Shown in pieces: positions 45,945 to 56,028 of a DNA stretch of 64,000 nucleotides; position 1 is the stretch's first letter; every line of letters starts with the position of its first letter. The notes beneath the pieces were generated by a model. It saw nothing but the letters and a program-made list of their open reading frames with translations. It was not told the DNA's origin and did no database searches. The position numbers were made by a program, and so were the translations under genes. Location: the NCBI RefSeq assembly GCF_000613885.1, contig NZ_BAJV01000005.1, positions 1 to 64,000 of the forward strand. The letters are read 5' to 3'. The DNA comes from Asaia prunellae JCM 25354 (GTDB taxonomy: Bacteria > Pseudomonadota > Alphaproteobacteria > Acetobacterales > Acetobacteraceae).

Positions 45945-47719
45945 AGGGTCACCAGCGGGCCAGGCTGGGTCAGATAGGTAGTCCGGATATGGTAAGCTGC
46001 CCAATAAGCCAGGGCTGCCACCATGCCGGTGGGGTTATAGCCCATGCCCTGGGGAAAGGCGTTCGACCCTATGACGAAGACGTTCGATACATCCCAGCTT
46101 TGCAGATAACGGTTGAGCGCGCTTTCATTCGGGTTTGTGCCCATGACAGCGCCCCCGCCAAGATGGGTCGTCTGATAACGACGCGTATCAAAGGCTTCGC
46201 CGTGCTCAAGTCTGCCGAGTTCGTAGCGTCTCGCCCCCAGTGCCTTCATGATCGGCTCGATCTTGCCGACGACATACTGGTTCATGCGAATGTCGTTTTC
46301 CTTCCATGTGAAGGTCATGCGAAGCAAGGGTTGGCCATAGCTGTCATGCCATGTCGGGTCGAGATCGAGATAGACATCGCGATAGGCCATATTGCTGCCA
46401 TGGGCGTCCATCGCAAGGGAGTGGCGATAGGTATCGACGAGACCTGCCTTGTAGCCCGCCCCCCAGCGTGGAGCGGATTTCCCTCCGCCGTTCAACGCCG
46501 CAGCAATCGGTTTTACACCGGCCTGATTGACCCAGATGGGCGAGCCGCCGACAAAACCCAGTGGACCATGATCAAAATTGTCACTGTTGAAATCATCGAC
46601 GGCGACACCGGCGCCTCCGGCGCCAACAAACTGGTTGGTGAACTGGTTTTCGGAAAGCCAGGCACGGGAGGTTGTAATAGTCTGATAGACAAAATTACGG
46701 CCCACAACGCCTGTATTGCTGATCGGGTCATAAGGTCTGCCGATGCCTGAAAGCAGCATCAGATGGACGTTATGGAACTGGAACGCTGCCAGAATGACCA
46801 GATCGGCTTCGATCGTTGTCTCGCGGTTTTCGCGCTGGTCGAGATAAGTGACACCTGTTGCCTTGCGTCGATCGCTGTCCAGATTGATTTTCAGCACATG
46901 AGCATCGGTAATCAGAGTAAAATCACTATCATAACGTAATGATGGAAGAATGTTTATATTCGGTGAGGCTTTTGAATACATATAGCAGTCATAACCGCTG
47001 CAATAACCGCAGAAATTGCACGGACCCATCTGTAATCCGTACGTATTGGTGTATTGCATCGAGGCGTTGGCTGCAGGCAGAGAATAGGGATGATATCCGG
47101 CTTCTGACGCGGCCTTGCGGAACAGGCTTGCCGTATAGACATCCTGCATTGCAGGAAGCGGAAATTTGTCGCTTCGCGATGGTGCGAAAACATTGCCGTT
47201 GCCAACGATCTGACCGTTGACCCTGTAGGCCTCTCCTGACGTGCCGAATACCTTTTCGGCTTTGTCGAAGAAAGGCTCCAGTTCCTCATAGGTTACGCCG
47301 TAATCCTGAAGATTCATGCCTTCCGGAATGAATTTGGCACCGTAACGGTCAATCACATGGCTACGCAGGCGCAGATCATCTGGTGCCGCGCGGAAATGAA
47401 CACCCGACCAGTGGAGCCCGGCACCGCCAACCCCTTCACCGGGCAGAAAGGCTGCGAGCTGACGATAGGGAAGGGCGGTCTGGTTGACGGTATTGCGAAT
47501 GGTTACTGTGGTTTTGGCAGGATTCTGGAATAACCTGTGTCTTATGGCACCACGCAGTTCGTCAATAGACCCGGGATAGGTCCCTTCTGTCGCTGTAGAA
47601 CGTTCGGGTCCGCGTTCGAGCATGACGACACTGCGTCCTGCCTCGCGCATTTCCTTCGCGAGAATGGCGCCTGCCCAGCCTGCGCCAATAATGACCACGT
47701 CAGTCCGTTTTAATGTCAT
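45941..47719 (-). CDS. Flavin (GMC) large subunit of membrane gluconate-type dehydrogenase
   Basis: The catalytic subunit, about 592 residues from ATG 47719. It has the FAD-binding VVIIGAGWAGAILAKEM at the start, GEGVGGAGLHWSG, and the Cys cluster CNFCGYCSGYDC (3Fe-4S ligands in this family), then the GMC C-terminus with His in TTHLGGGAVMG and Asn in NAFPQGMGYNPTGM. It oxidises a sugar acid in the periplasm, with electrons going to the cytochrome subunit. It is exported as a complex with the Tat-signal small subunit. Frame intact. Alternative substrates: gluconate, 2-ketogluconate, possibly sorbitol or others. Confidence 0.92.
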   Translation of the reverse strand: MTLKRTDVVIIGAGWAGAILAKEMREAGRSVVMLERGPERSTATEGTYPGSIDELRGAIRHRLFQNPAKTTVTIRNTVNQTALPYRQLAAFLPGEGVGGAGLHWSGVHFRAAPDDLRLRSHVIDRYGAKFIPEGMNLQDYGVTYEELEPFFDKAEKVFGTSGEAYRVNGQIVGNGNVFAPSRSDKFPLPAMQDVYTASLFRKAASEAGYHPYSLPAANASMQYTNTYGLQMGPCNFCGYCSGYDCYMYSKASPNINILPSLRYDSDFTLITDAHVLKINLDSDRRKATGVTYLDQRENRETTIEADLVILAAFQFHNVHLMLLSGIGRPYDPISNTGVVGRNFVYQTITTSRAWLSENQFTNQFVGAGGAGVAVDDFNSDNFDHGPLGFVGGSPIWVNQAGVKPIAAALNGGGKSAPRWGAGYKAGLVDTYRHSLAMDAHGSNMAYRDVYLDLDPTWHDSYGQPLLRMTFTWKENDIRMNQYVVGKIEPIMKALGARRYELGRLEHGEAFDTRRYQTTHLGGGAVMGTNPNESALNRYLQSWDVSNVFVIGSNAFPQGMGYNPTGMVAALAYWAAYHIRTTYLTQPGPLVTL

Positions 47720-47745
47720 GCGTTTGGAACTCGAATTATTGACGC

Positions 47746-48459
47746 TCAGGCCTTCTGGCCGCTGATCGATACAGGAGCGAATGGATAGGCAGCGCCTTCC
47801 TGATTGACCCAATCCATGAAATCGGCCCGTGCACCGGGGAAGGCGAGCAAGGCCCAGCCCTCCATGTTGCGATTGCCGCCATAGATCGGATCGGCAAAGA
47901 CGCCTTCAAGCGTGTTACGTCTCAGCTGTTCAAAAAAGAGGCGCGCGTTGAGATCGGGAAAATGAACGGCGCCTCCCTCGAAGGCCGTCAGGATTTCTAT
48001 CTGGTCATGTGTATCAAGATCGGCAAATACCTTGCCTCGTGCAGATCGGGCATAATGATCGGCACCGGCAATTCCCTTGCGATAGAGGTCGCGAGGCGCA
48101 AAAGGGAGTTGGTAGCCAAGATTTGCAGGTCCTTCCCGGAACGGACCCGTCATGTACCATAATTCGCCGCGCCCGTAGGGCGTATTCATTTGCCGATCAA
48201 TGAATACCGGTACTCCAAGCTCTGTGGCGCTAGGCCCAAGATCATCATGGGGATAAATGCAATCGCAGGCGGCATTAAGAAAGCGGATTTCTTCCGGAGT
48301 AAAAAATTGTGGTTTGTCACTGAGAGCGGTGGCAGCCAAAGCCCGTGCGCGAAAATCGTGACCGGCCAGAAGGAGAAAAGCGGTGGTACCCGCCGCGTTC
48401 CTGACGAAATGTCGGCGTGAAGACGAAGGCGTACTCAACCTGTTCTCCTGACGGAACAA
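47746..48459 (-). CDS. Small subunit of membrane gluconate-type dehydrogenase (Tat signal)
   Basis: A 237-residue protein of the gluconate 2-dehydrogenase subunit-3 family. It has a twin-arginine signal SRRHFVRNAAGTTAFLLLAG, then FTPEEIRFLNAACDCIYP and the conserved GWALLAFPGARADFMDW. It exports the flavin subunit and is needed for its maturation. It is the first gene of the three-gene operon; the large-subunit start follows by 26 bp. Confidence 0.9.
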   Translation of the reverse strand: MFRQENRLSTPSSSRRHFVRNAAGTTAFLLLAGHDFRARALAATALSDKPQFFTPEEIRFLNAACDCIYPHDDLGPSATELGVPVFIDRQMNTPYGRGELWYMTGPFREGPANLGYQLPFAPRDLYRKGIAGADHYARSARGKVFADLDTHDQIEILTAFEGGAVHFPDLNARLFFEQLRRNTLEGVFADPIYGGNRNMEGWALLAFPGARADFMDWVNQEGAAYPFAPVSISGQKA

Positions 48460-48510
48460 TTTTTCAAGAAGCCCAGAATATGAGCATCACCCTCTTCTTC
48501 GCGATTGTGT

Positions 48511-48566
48511 GATGAAATGCAAGCAGCTTTCTGTGTTGTCTCGCCGTCCCGTCTTGTCATTTCATC
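48511..48566. repeat. Long-loop inverted repeat upstream of the dehydrogenase operon
   Basis: Arms GATGAAATG (48511-48519) and CATTTCATC (48558-48566) are perfect complements with a 38-base interval, in the 136-bp gap between the lipoprotein gene and the dehydrogenase operon. It may be a regulator site; a chance repeat is possible. Confidence 0.3.
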
Positions 48567-48595
48567 TGGCGGCCAAAGCATCAGCTTCCTTCCAA

Positions 48596-49444
48596 TCAGG
48601 AATGGTTTGCAGGAAGGGCAAGAACGCCGGGTTGGGGTGATTTGACAGGCGGCGCAGAAGGACGCTCTGTTCCGGCGTCGTCACCAAGCGGGAAGACAGC
48701 ATCCGGTTCCTGAGGTGTAGCAGGAGAGGCTTTGGCAGCCGGTAGTGAAGCAGGCGTTGCGCTGATTGAGCCGACCGATGACGATGAGGCTAATGGTGCA
48801 TTGGCGGGCGTGACGACAGTTGAACCGGGACCGATATCCTGCTTCTGGATTGCACCTGGTAAAGGAGCGCCACTGGCATCGACCATCCAGTCATGCAGGG
48901 ATTTCTTGATCTGAAATTCAAGTTCGACATTCATATCCTGCATCATCTGCGATGTCAGATCATACAGAACGGCGCGTGATTCAGGATCCTTGCTGCCGGG
49001 ATTGAGGTTGCGCGTGATATGGGCAAGTGCATAGCCAGCCCGTCCTCCGGACGGAGCGGACAGATCGACATGAGCTTCAAGCTCACCCATGAGCATGCCG
49101 CCTGGCGCATGCAGAATGCTTGCTTTGGTGATGGTGAAGGTACCACTGCCTTCCGTGCCGCTTGCAATCAGGCGATCGCGGGCCATCTGTTCCAGAGCCT
49201 GTTGCGGTGGTGTGGGTGCCTTGCCTGAGATATCGCCGGGAACACTGCCTGGCGGCGCTGTATCGACAACTTCAATATGAGCAACGTTGAGATGCATCTT
49301 GCTGAGATAGCTGTAATCCAGCGGCGCAAAGCTTTGTGGTTCGTTACCGCCGCATGCCGTCAGTAAAGGCGAGATGCCACCAAGAGCAAGGCAAAGAGAA
49401 CTGAGAGGCAGGAAAGACTTAACTCTGGACAGATGTTGCGACAT
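48596..49444 (-). CDS. Probable lipoprotein of unknown function
   Basis: A 282-residue protein with a lipoprotein signal: LSSLCLALGGISPLLTACGG, lipobox LTAC. The middle is a folded domain (LDYSYLSKMHLNVAHIEVVD to LEFQIKKSLHDWMV); the last 80 residues are low-complexity Pro/Ala/Ser. It is membrane anchored. It follows the next gene by 30 bp and is probably the last gene of the argD-argF-hslO run. I know no function for it. Confidence 0.7.
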   Translation of the reverse strand: MSQHLSRVKSFLPLSSLCLALGGISPLLTACGGNEPQSFAPLDYSYLSKMHLNVAHIEVVDTAPPGSVPGDISGKAPTPPQQALEQMARDRLIASGTEGSGTFTITKASILHAPGGMLMGELEAHVDLSAPSGGRAGYALAHITRNLNPGSKDPESRAVLYDLTSQMMQDMNVELEFQIKKSLHDWMVDASGAPLPGAIQKQDIGPGSTVVTPANAPLASSSSVGSISATPASLPAAKASPATPQEPDAVFPLGDDAGTERPSAPPVKSPQPGVLALPANHS

Positions 49445-49473
49445 GAGCGGCTCCTGAAGAATGCGTCTTGATG

Positions 49474-50490
49474 TCAGTTCTTTTTTACGAAAGAGCGTAG
49501 CCGCTCGAAAAGGCGGCCTGACTGTTTCTTTTCCTGTAATGTGCGTTGTTCTTCAACCGGTGTCGGACTGGATGGGTTCTGACTGAGAAATGCCCAGGAT
49601 TCCGAAATCATGTCGGCCGAGGTGGTTTCAGGAGCATGTGGAAGTGTTGTCTCGACGGCTTCACTTTCTGCCAGCAGTGCGGAGGCCTGGCCGAGCCCGT
49701 AATCCCGGGCTTCAAAAGCCTGTGCGTCAGCGATTGATGCTACATGATGGGGATTGCTGAGATACCAGCCAAGAATCAAGGCTGGCAGCATTCCGGCCAT
49801 GGTTTCGTCGCTGACGAGCAGATTGGCTTTTGGACAATAGAAACTGGGTAGCTGGTCAAGCTGCTTTTCCCACCATGACAGATAGAAAGAGCAGTCTGTC
49901 TCTTTGTCATAGAAGCGGTGCACAAGCTGACGATTGCTTACGAAGGAAATCTGTGACCGCAACGGAATGTCGGTCAGGGGGGACAGTACTACCAGAGATT
50001 CTGGCCCGACTCTGGTGCCGAGAAGGCGTCTGACCCGTCTGGCAGACAGGGTTTTTTCACCGAAATGCGCAATGTCCTTGTCCTGTTCGGCAAGGGCGGT
50101 TTGCAGCTGGCGGGTTTCAGTCAGGGTACGCACACACCAGGCTGCTGCAAGCTGGGTGGCGAGAAAGTTCGGCATGAGCGGCGCATCGGGGATGCCTACG
50201 GGCGAGGCGCTCAGGGAATATCTTGTCAGATCATCAAACCAGGGCGCGACTGCTGACAGGATCTGTTGCGGATGAAGACGCTGGACAGCTTCAATATGCG
50301 AACCACAGTAATTGTTCTCGCCATCGAGATACCACACAGCTTCCCGACCACTCAGAGGATCATGCATGACCAGACATCGGATATCATCCGTCAGAACGAT
50401 CATTTCCTGCGGTACCCATTGATCGTACAGGGTCGTCAGGCATTCTCCATCAACACGAATATTGCGCAGCAAGTCATCCGGGGCATTCAT
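49474..50490 (-). CDS. Conserved hypothetical protein downstream of hslO
   Basis: A 338-residue soluble protein with no signal peptide and no domain I recognise. It has VWYLDGENNYCGSHIEAVQR near the N-terminus, a helical middle and a C-terminal basic segment. Its start overlaps the hslO stop by four bases, so it is translated from the same message. By context it might act in stress response or on the cell surface, but nothing supports a specific role. Confidence 0.65.
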   Translation of the reverse strand: MNAPDDLLRNIRVDGECLTTLYDQWVPQEMIVLTDDIRCLVMHDPLSGREAVWYLDGENNYCGSHIEAVQRLHPQQILSAVAPWFDDLTRYSLSASPVGIPDAPLMPNFLATQLAAAWCVRTLTETRQLQTALAEQDKDIAHFGEKTLSARRVRRLLGTRVGPESLVVLSPLTDIPLRSQISFVSNRQLVHRFYDKETDCSFYLSWWEKQLDQLPSFYCPKANLLVSDETMAGMLPALILGWYLSNPHHVASIADAQAFEARDYGLGQASALLAESEAVETTLPHAPETTSADMISESWAFLSQNPSSPTPVEEQRTLQEKKQSGRLFERLRSFVKKN

Positions 50491-51404
50491 CGCGCAATCT
50501 CGGCACGATCAAAACGAAACCCGACATTACAGAATTCGCAATTCATGGTGATGTGTCCCTCCTCAGCCATATGGTCGAGGTCGTCTTCCGGGAAGGTCGA
50601 TAATACGCTTGCCAGTCTGGCCCGGTTGCAACGGCAGCCGAGGCTGACGACGCGTGAGCGATCAACCAGCACATCCTGTGTTCCGAAAAGACGTTCGACC
50701 AGCGTTGTCGGGCTGAGTGTCGGGTCAAAGAGCTCGGCAGCTGTCAGGGTGTTGCCGAGAATGCAGGCCGTGTCCCATGCATCCTCATGGTTGTCCTGCG
50801 AGGCCGCAATACCGCCTTCCTCAGCGATCTTTTCAAGCAGGAGAGCACCCGCCTGCCAGCCCAGATCTGTTTTTTCGCAATAAAGGCGCATCCAGCACTG
50901 ATGCTGCTCGCTTGTGGCAAAATAATGCATGGCCATATCGGCCAGGGTCTCACCTTCGAGTGCCACGATACCCTGATGGCGTTCCGTATGAGCCCCCTGA
51001 TCGACTGTGAAGGCAAAATAACCGTCCCCAAGCAGGGTTTTGGCCGAAGCCTCTTCCGGGACGTTTTCGGAGCGCAGATAAAAGCGCACCTCGCCAGCAT
51101 CCGTGCAGTCTGTCACGAGCATGGATACAGGGCCATCACCCTTGATCTGAAGCGAGAACGACCCCTTGAATTTCAGGCCCGCACTCAACCCCGCCACGAG
51201 CGAGAGTGCCTCACCGGCAAGCGCGCGAGCCCGGTCGGAAATATCATGACGCATCAGCATGATATCGGCGAGCTTCCCCAGACGTACGAGACGACCACGT
51301 ACAGGGCGATTGGCCAGATGGAACGGCGTGATACCGTGCGAGATGACGAGATCAGGCACGGTCTCGGGGCGTTGGGTGTCCATAAAGGCGGGTGTTTCGA
51401 TCAT
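50487..51404 (-). CDS. hslO: Redox-regulated chaperone Hsp33
   Basis: The 305-residue product has the Hsp33 domain and, at the C-terminus, the zinc-binding redox switch Cys-x-Cys (GCRCNRAR) plus CEFC. Oxidation releases zinc and turns the holdase on. The longest open frame starts at 51578 inside argF; I choose ATG 51404 (MIETPAFMDTQRP), because upstream sequence is argF-overlapping and unlike Hsp33. The stop overlaps the next gene by four bases. It lies 56 bp after argF. Confidence 0.93.
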   Translation of the reverse strand: MIETPAFMDTQRPETVPDLVISHGITPFHLANRPVRGRLVRLGKLADIMLMRHDISDRARALAGEALSLVAGLSAGLKFKGSFSLQIKGDGPVSMLVTDCTDAGEVRFYLRSENVPEEASAKTLLGDGYFAFTVDQGAHTERHQGIVALEGETLADMAMHYFATSEQHQCWMRLYCEKTDLGWQAGALLLEKIAEEGGIAASQDNHEDAWDTACILGNTLTAAELFDPTLSPTTLVERLFGTQDVLVDRSRVVSLGCRCNRARLASVLSTFPEDDLDHMAEEGHITMNCEFCNVGFRFDRAEIAR

Positions 51405-51459
51405 CGCTGCTTTGTCTGGTACTTTTCTGGATCTGTTGCGCGTCGCGACCGTGTCGTGC

Positions 51460-52446
51460 TCAGTCGGGTTTGCCGAAAGAGCGCCAGTTTTCGCCGCCGA
51501 GCACCCAGAGAAGGAGACCCTTCTGTGCATGAAGACGGTTTTCGGCTTCGTCAAAAACGACCGAAGCCGGGCTTTCAAAGACTTCCTCGGTCACTTCCTC
51601 ACCAATATGGGCAGGCAGGCAGTGCATGAACAGTACCCCCCTGGCCGCTTTCTGCATCAGGGCTGTATTGACCTGGAACGGGCGCAGGGTGTTGAGCCTT
51701 GTGGCCGATTCCTCGTCAGACATGCTCGTCCAGGTATCGGTCACAATGCAGCCTGCATCTCGTACGGCCTCGACCGGGTCGTGGATAAGCCGGATCTTGC
51801 CGCCCTCGGCCTTTGCCCAGTCGAGCACTTCCTGTCGGGGCTTCATGGTCTCGGGGGTGGCAAGGGTAAGAGAAAAGCCGAAACGGACAGCGCCTTCAAT
51901 CAGCGAGACGGCGACGTTGTTTCCGTCGCCGATCCAGGCCCAGTGTGAGCCTGCGACAGGGCCGCAATGCTCTTCATAGGTCATGATATCGGCCAGGATC
52001 TGCACAGGATGCGAATCCGGCGTCAGACCATTCACGACCGGAATGCTGCTCCAGCGTATAAGTTCGCGGATCATGTCTGTTTCCCCAGTGCGTACAACAA
52101 GCACGTCAAGAAACCGGGACAGAACGCGTGCCGTATCGGCCAGGCTTTCGCCCCGACCGATCTGCATGTCAGAGGGTGACAGCACCGATACGTCGCCACC
52201 GAGCTGGCGCATGCCGACCTCGAAGGAGAGACGCGTGCGCGTTGACGGCTTGGACAGCATCAGTCCAAGCGTGCGCCCCGCGAGGGGATGCGCCGGGTGC
52301 ATAGGGACACGCCTGTCATTCTGCATTGCCTTGACCGAGCGGCCGACATCAAGGATGTCGCGCAGTGTAGCGGAGTCCAGATCACGCAGATCGAGAAAAT
52401 GCCTGATGGACGTTGTTGTGGAAGGTGAGCGTGTCTGGATGGTCAT
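51460..52446 (-). CDS. argF: Ornithine carbamoyltransferase
   Basis: A 328-residue enzyme making citrulline from ornithine and carbamoyl phosphate in arginine synthesis. Visible are the carbamoyl-phosphate motif SKPSTRTR, the SHPVQILAD motif and the catalytic FMHCLPAHIGEE (Cys). Length and order are typical. Its ATG overlaps the argD stop by four bases, so argD and argF are one operon. Frame intact. Confidence 0.97.
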   Translation of the reverse strand: MTIQTRSPSTTTSIRHFLDLRDLDSATLRDILDVGRSVKAMQNDRRVPMHPAHPLAGRTLGLMLSKPSTRTRLSFEVGMRQLGGDVSVLSPSDMQIGRGESLADTARVLSRFLDVLVVRTGETDMIRELIRWSSIPVVNGLTPDSHPVQILADIMTYEEHCGPVAGSHWAWIGDGNNVAVSLIEGAVRFGFSLTLATPETMKPRQEVLDWAKAEGGKIRLIHDPVEAVRDAGCIVTDTWTSMSDEESATRLNTLRPFQVNTALMQKAARGVLFMHCLPAHIGEEVTEEVFESPASVVFDEAENRLHAQKGLLLWVLGGENWRSFGKPD

Positions 52447-53657
52447 GCGAGGCGCTCCGTCGCGGCTTTGTTCTTGCTATTCTCAGAGGCTTCCAGCGCT
52501 GAGGCGGCGCGTGAGAGAAGCGCACAGGCTTCAAGGCATTCTTCTTCGGTGACGATCAACGGAGGCAGTAGTCGCAGCACGTTCTCACCTGCAGTAACGG
52601 TCAGAAGCCCTTCTTCCATTACCTGAGCCTGTACCTGTGCAACGGGCAGTCGGCATTTGAGTCCCCACATCAGGCCACGACCGCGTGCCAGTTCGAACAC
52701 CGTCGGGTGCTTGCGTACCAGCGTATTGAGTGCGTCGTGCAGGATATTTCCCTTGTGCTCGACCTCCGGCAGGAAACCGTCTTCTAAAAGAACATCGAGA
52801 ACGGCATTGCCTGCTGCGCAGGCGAGAGGATTGCCGCCAAATGTCGTGCCATGCGATCCTGCCCCCATTGAGGCCGCAACTTCCTCATTGGCGAGAATGG
52901 CTCCCATGGGAAAGCCTCCAGCGATACCCTTGGCCACCGAGATGACATCGGGGGTAACGCCATACCATTCATGAGCGAACAGCTTGCCTGTACGTCCCAT
53001 ACCGGTCTGCACTTCATCGAGTGCCAGAATGAGCCCGAACTCGTCACAGACCTGACGCAGCCCTGTCATGAATTGCGGATCGGCCTGTTTGATGCCGGTT
53101 TCACCCTGAATGGGTTCGAGCATGATGCCTGCTGTCTGCGGTGTGATGGCAGCGCGCAAAGCATTCATGTTGTTGAACGGCACATGATCGAAGCCTTCGA
53201 CCGGAGCACCGAAACCTTCGAGATAGGCCGGATTGCCGGTGGCAGCGATCATGGCCAGTGTACGGCCATGAAAGGCGCCGGTGCAGCAGATGATGCGTGT
53301 GCGCTCCGGATGACCGCGACCCGACTGGGTCTTGCGGATCATCTTGACCATGCCTTCATTCGCTTCTGCGCCGGAATTGCAGAAGAACACGCTGTCGGCG
53401 AAGGAATGCGCGACAAGACGGTCCGCCAGCTTTTCCGCTTGCGGGATGCGATACAGGTTGGAGACATGCATCACCCTGGCGGCCTGTTCGGCGATCGCTT
53501 TGACCAGGCCTTTATGGCCGTGACCGAGAGAGGAGACGGCAATGCCCGCCCCGAAATCCAGAAATCGTCGCCCCTCAGCCGTGTACAAGCAAGCGCCCTG
53601 ACCATGCTCGAAAGCAAGGTCGACTCGTTTGAATGTTGGCATCAGAGCGGAGATCAT
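52443..53657 (-). CDS. argD: Acetylornithine aminotransferase
   Basis: A 404-residue class-III PLP aminotransferase. It has the N-terminal [40 protein letters not shown], the PLP Lys in [16 protein letters not shown] and [20 protein letters not shown]. It converts N-acetylglutamate semialdehyde to N-acetylornithine and may serve in lysine synthesis. It is the first gene of argD-argF-hslO-unknown-lipoprotein. Frame intact. Confidence 0.96.
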   Translation of the reverse strand: MISALMPTFKRVDLAFEHGQGACLYTAEGRRFLDFGAGIAVSSLGHGHKGLVKAIAEQAARVMHVSNLYRIPQAEKLADRLVAHSFADSVFFCNSGAEANEGMVKMIRKTQSGRGHPERTRIICCTGAFHGRTLAMIAATGNPAYLEGFGAPVEGFDHVPFNNMNALRAAITPQTAGIMLEPIQGETGIKQADPQFMTGLRQVCDEFGLILALDEVQTGMGRTGKLFAHEWYGVTPDVISVAKGIAGGFPMGAILANEEVAASMGAGSHGTTFGGNPLACAAGNAVLDVLLEDGFLPEVEHKGNILHDALNTLVRKHPTVFELARGRGLMWGLKCRLPVAQVQAQVMEEGLLTVTAGENVLRLLPPLIVTEEECLEACALLSRAASALEASENSKNKAATERLA

Positions 53658-53756
53658 GGCGATGAGAGAGCCTGTTAGGAATTGGTGGAAAAAAGCAACG
53701 GCAAGAACCCCGCACCTGAAGACTCAGGGCAGGGCACAGGCTGCTGCAAATACCAT

Positions 53757-53778
53757 GATGGGGGTATTGGCCCCCATC
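53757..53778. terminator. Hairpin between D-aminopeptidase and argD
   Basis: Arms GATGGGGG and CCCCCATC (8 bp, 6-base loop) lie just past the stop of the leftward peptidase gene and 100 bp upstream of argD. It may terminate the peptidase transcript or sit in the argD leader. The T-tract is poor. Confidence 0.5.
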
Positions 53779-53786
53779 CGTCAAAT

Positions 53787-55345
53787 TTACTCCGGGCTGC
53801 GCCTGTAAAACAGATCGCGCGCCAGCCAGCATCCGACACGCACACCCGTCAGTTTCCTGTGTTCGTTCCGCACAAAAGCCAGGGTCCAGTAGCCGGGTGG
53901 TGAGTGGTCTAGGGCCCTGAGGCAGGGAATCAGCCAGACATCCTCGCCCAGCGGTTGAAGGCGCTCCATACGGCCAAGACCGAGCATACCGGAAAAAGCA
54001 CCATAAAGCGCGTTGTTCGTACCTTCCAGTGAAAGCACGCTGTCGAGTTCAGCGCAGTGATATTGTCCGGCAATGTCGTCCTGGCCGGGGCGGTCCGGGA
54101 TGCAGGTCAAAGCGACTGAACGGTTCTCCTGTGGACGTTCCATCAGAAGCCCTTCGTCAGACAGACTCAGCCTTGTCGCCTCTCTGCCTGCACCGTTCTG
54201 AGTCCAGAGATCGAGCGTCTCGGGTGGGTAGGCGTAGCGCAAAGAGAGCTTTGTGCCCGACGCACTGGGCGTGACCGATGCCGAAAGTCCCGTCTCCTTG
54301 TCCAGATAATGCCCCAGCACGGCCCTGTTGCCGGGGTTTTCTTCCTGTGAGACCGGCGCAATGTCGAGTGCAGCGGCGGCGAGGTGAGCTGCTGCCGAAT
54401 GCGCCTCGGACATGTGATTGAACATCACGACGACTGACAGACGCTCCTCCGCCAGATGCAGCCTGTGGCTGCGCCAGCCGCGCAGGGCGCCGCCGTGACC
54501 TGTCATGGCGCGTCCGAAAAGCGTGCCGCGTTGCAACCCATGGCCATAACGGGCCGGGGTGCCGTCTCGGAAGGTCACGGGGGCGGAGAGGCGATTGTAA
54601 AACCCTGCGGGTTGTCGCGCTGGGCATCGATTGCCAGCTCCCAGGCGACCATGTCGTCCAGGCTGGCGCCGAGCCCGGCATCGCCGGTCCAGAAGATATG
54701 ATTGACCGCTGCCCGGTAGCCGGTAGCCTCGCTTCCCTCATAGCCCTGTGTGCCATCCGGCATGGCTCGCGTATCGGCAGCGAGAAAGGCGGTGTTCATG
54801 CCGTAATGCTCGAAGATCTGCGTTCTGAGCAGTTCGGCGAAGCTGCGGCCTGAGAAAGCTTCGAGCGCTTCGGAAATAAGAAAGAAATTCTGGTTGACGT
54901 AGGAGTAGGCTGTGCCGGGTCTGAAATGCAGACTACGCGTGCCTGAGATTACACGATGCGCTTCAATCGGGCCGAAAGCCGATTCAGTCGGGGCACCATG
55001 CAGCATTGCCACGGCCCAGTAATCGCGTAATCCGGACTGGTTATGGGCCAGATCCATGATTTCTGGAGGAGGCTCCCGAAGATTCGGAAGATAGCTGGCG
55101 ATAATAGCGTCAAGCTTTGCCTTGTCAGAAAATTCATCAAGCAGTGCGCAGGTGAACTGCTTTGTGATTGAACACATGCGAAACAGGGTTTGCGGGGTGA
55201 AAGGCTGGCGGGTTTCGGCATTGGCAAACCCCCAGCTATGGCGGCCAACGACCTCACCATTCTTGATGACCGCTGCCGCACCGCCTGGACCCGGATAGGC
55301 TGAGGGCAGAGCGGCAAGCGCGTGGTCGAGCGATGATAGGGTCAT
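53787..55345 (-). CDS. dap: D-aminopeptidase (S12 family, DAP type), one frame break
   Basis: A penicillin-binding-protein-like D-aminopeptidase, similar along its length to the Ochrobactrum enzyme as I remember it. The nucleophile is in SITKQFTC (Ser59, Lys62), Tyr in SYVNQNF and HGGALRGWR in the last catalytic motif. Two C-terminal beta domains end VGCWLARDLFYRR. ATG 55345 fits. The frame breaks near 54600: after AQRDNPQGF the next frame gives YNRLSAPVTFRDG, so one T is missing in a T4 run. Restored length is 519, as in the family. It releases N-terminal D-residues from peptides. It is divergent from recX. Confidence 0.9.
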
Positions 55346-55404
55346 GACGGGGCTCCGGCAGTTTTCACCATGTTGCTGCCATGAAGTTATGGCACAATGA
55401 CAGC

Positions 55405-56028
55405 ATGTCAGCGATTCCGGATCAGTCTTCCCCGCCGACAGCGGCAAGCCTGCGCGAGACGGCCCTGCGTCATCTCGCCCGTTTTGCTGCGACCGAGCAG
55501 GGTCTGGCCCAGGTGCTGGAACGCGCTGTGATGCGCTGGGCGCGCAAGGCAGCCGGGCAAGGCGGTGAGAGCGACCAGATCGAAGCACAGGCGCGTGCGA
55601 GCCGCGGCGAAATCAGCGGAATTATTGCCGATATGCGTCGGCTCGGCGCACTCGATGATGCGGCCTTTGCCCGCTCGCGTTCTCTCAGTCTGACGCGCTC
55701 GGGGCGTTCGCGCCGGGCTGTAGCGGCCAGTCTGTTGCAAAAAGGTATCGGCGCCGAAGTGCTGGGTGAAGCGCTGGAAGAAGCGCTTGGTCACAGGCAT
55801 GATGACAGCGCTCATGAGCGTGAGCTTGCAGCAGCGTTGGTTCTTGCACGCAAGCGCCGCCTTGGACCGTTCAGAAGGGACGATGCCGATGAGCACACGC
55901 CAGAGCTTCACCAGCGTGCTCTGGCAGTCTTTGCTCGTGCCGGATTCGGCCGGGATGTAGCCGAACGGGCCTTGGCTCTGGATTTGATGGAAGCGGAGGA
56001 TCGCGTCATGGCGCTGAAATCGTCATGA
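55405..56028 (+). CDS. recX: RecX-family regulatory protein
   Basis: About 207 residues from ATG 55405 (55381 is also possible). RecX is a helical repeat protein that binds the RecA filament and limits its activity. Typical parts are ALRHLARFAATEQGLAQVLERAV, DDAAFARSRSLSLTRSGRSRR and FARAGFGRDVAERAL. No recA lies next to it here. The stop overlaps the start of the next gene by four bases. The frame is intact and the gene is Arg/Ala-rich. Confidence 0.8.
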   Translation: MSAIPDQSSPPTAASLRETALRHLARFAATEQGLAQVLERAVMRWARKAAGQGGESDQIEAQARASRGEISGIIADMRRLGALDDAAFARSRSLSLTRSGRSRRAVAASLLQKGIGAEVLGEALEEALGHRHDDSAHERELAAALVLARKRRLGPFRRDDADEHTPELHQRALAVFARAGFGRDVAERALALDLMEAEDRVMALKSS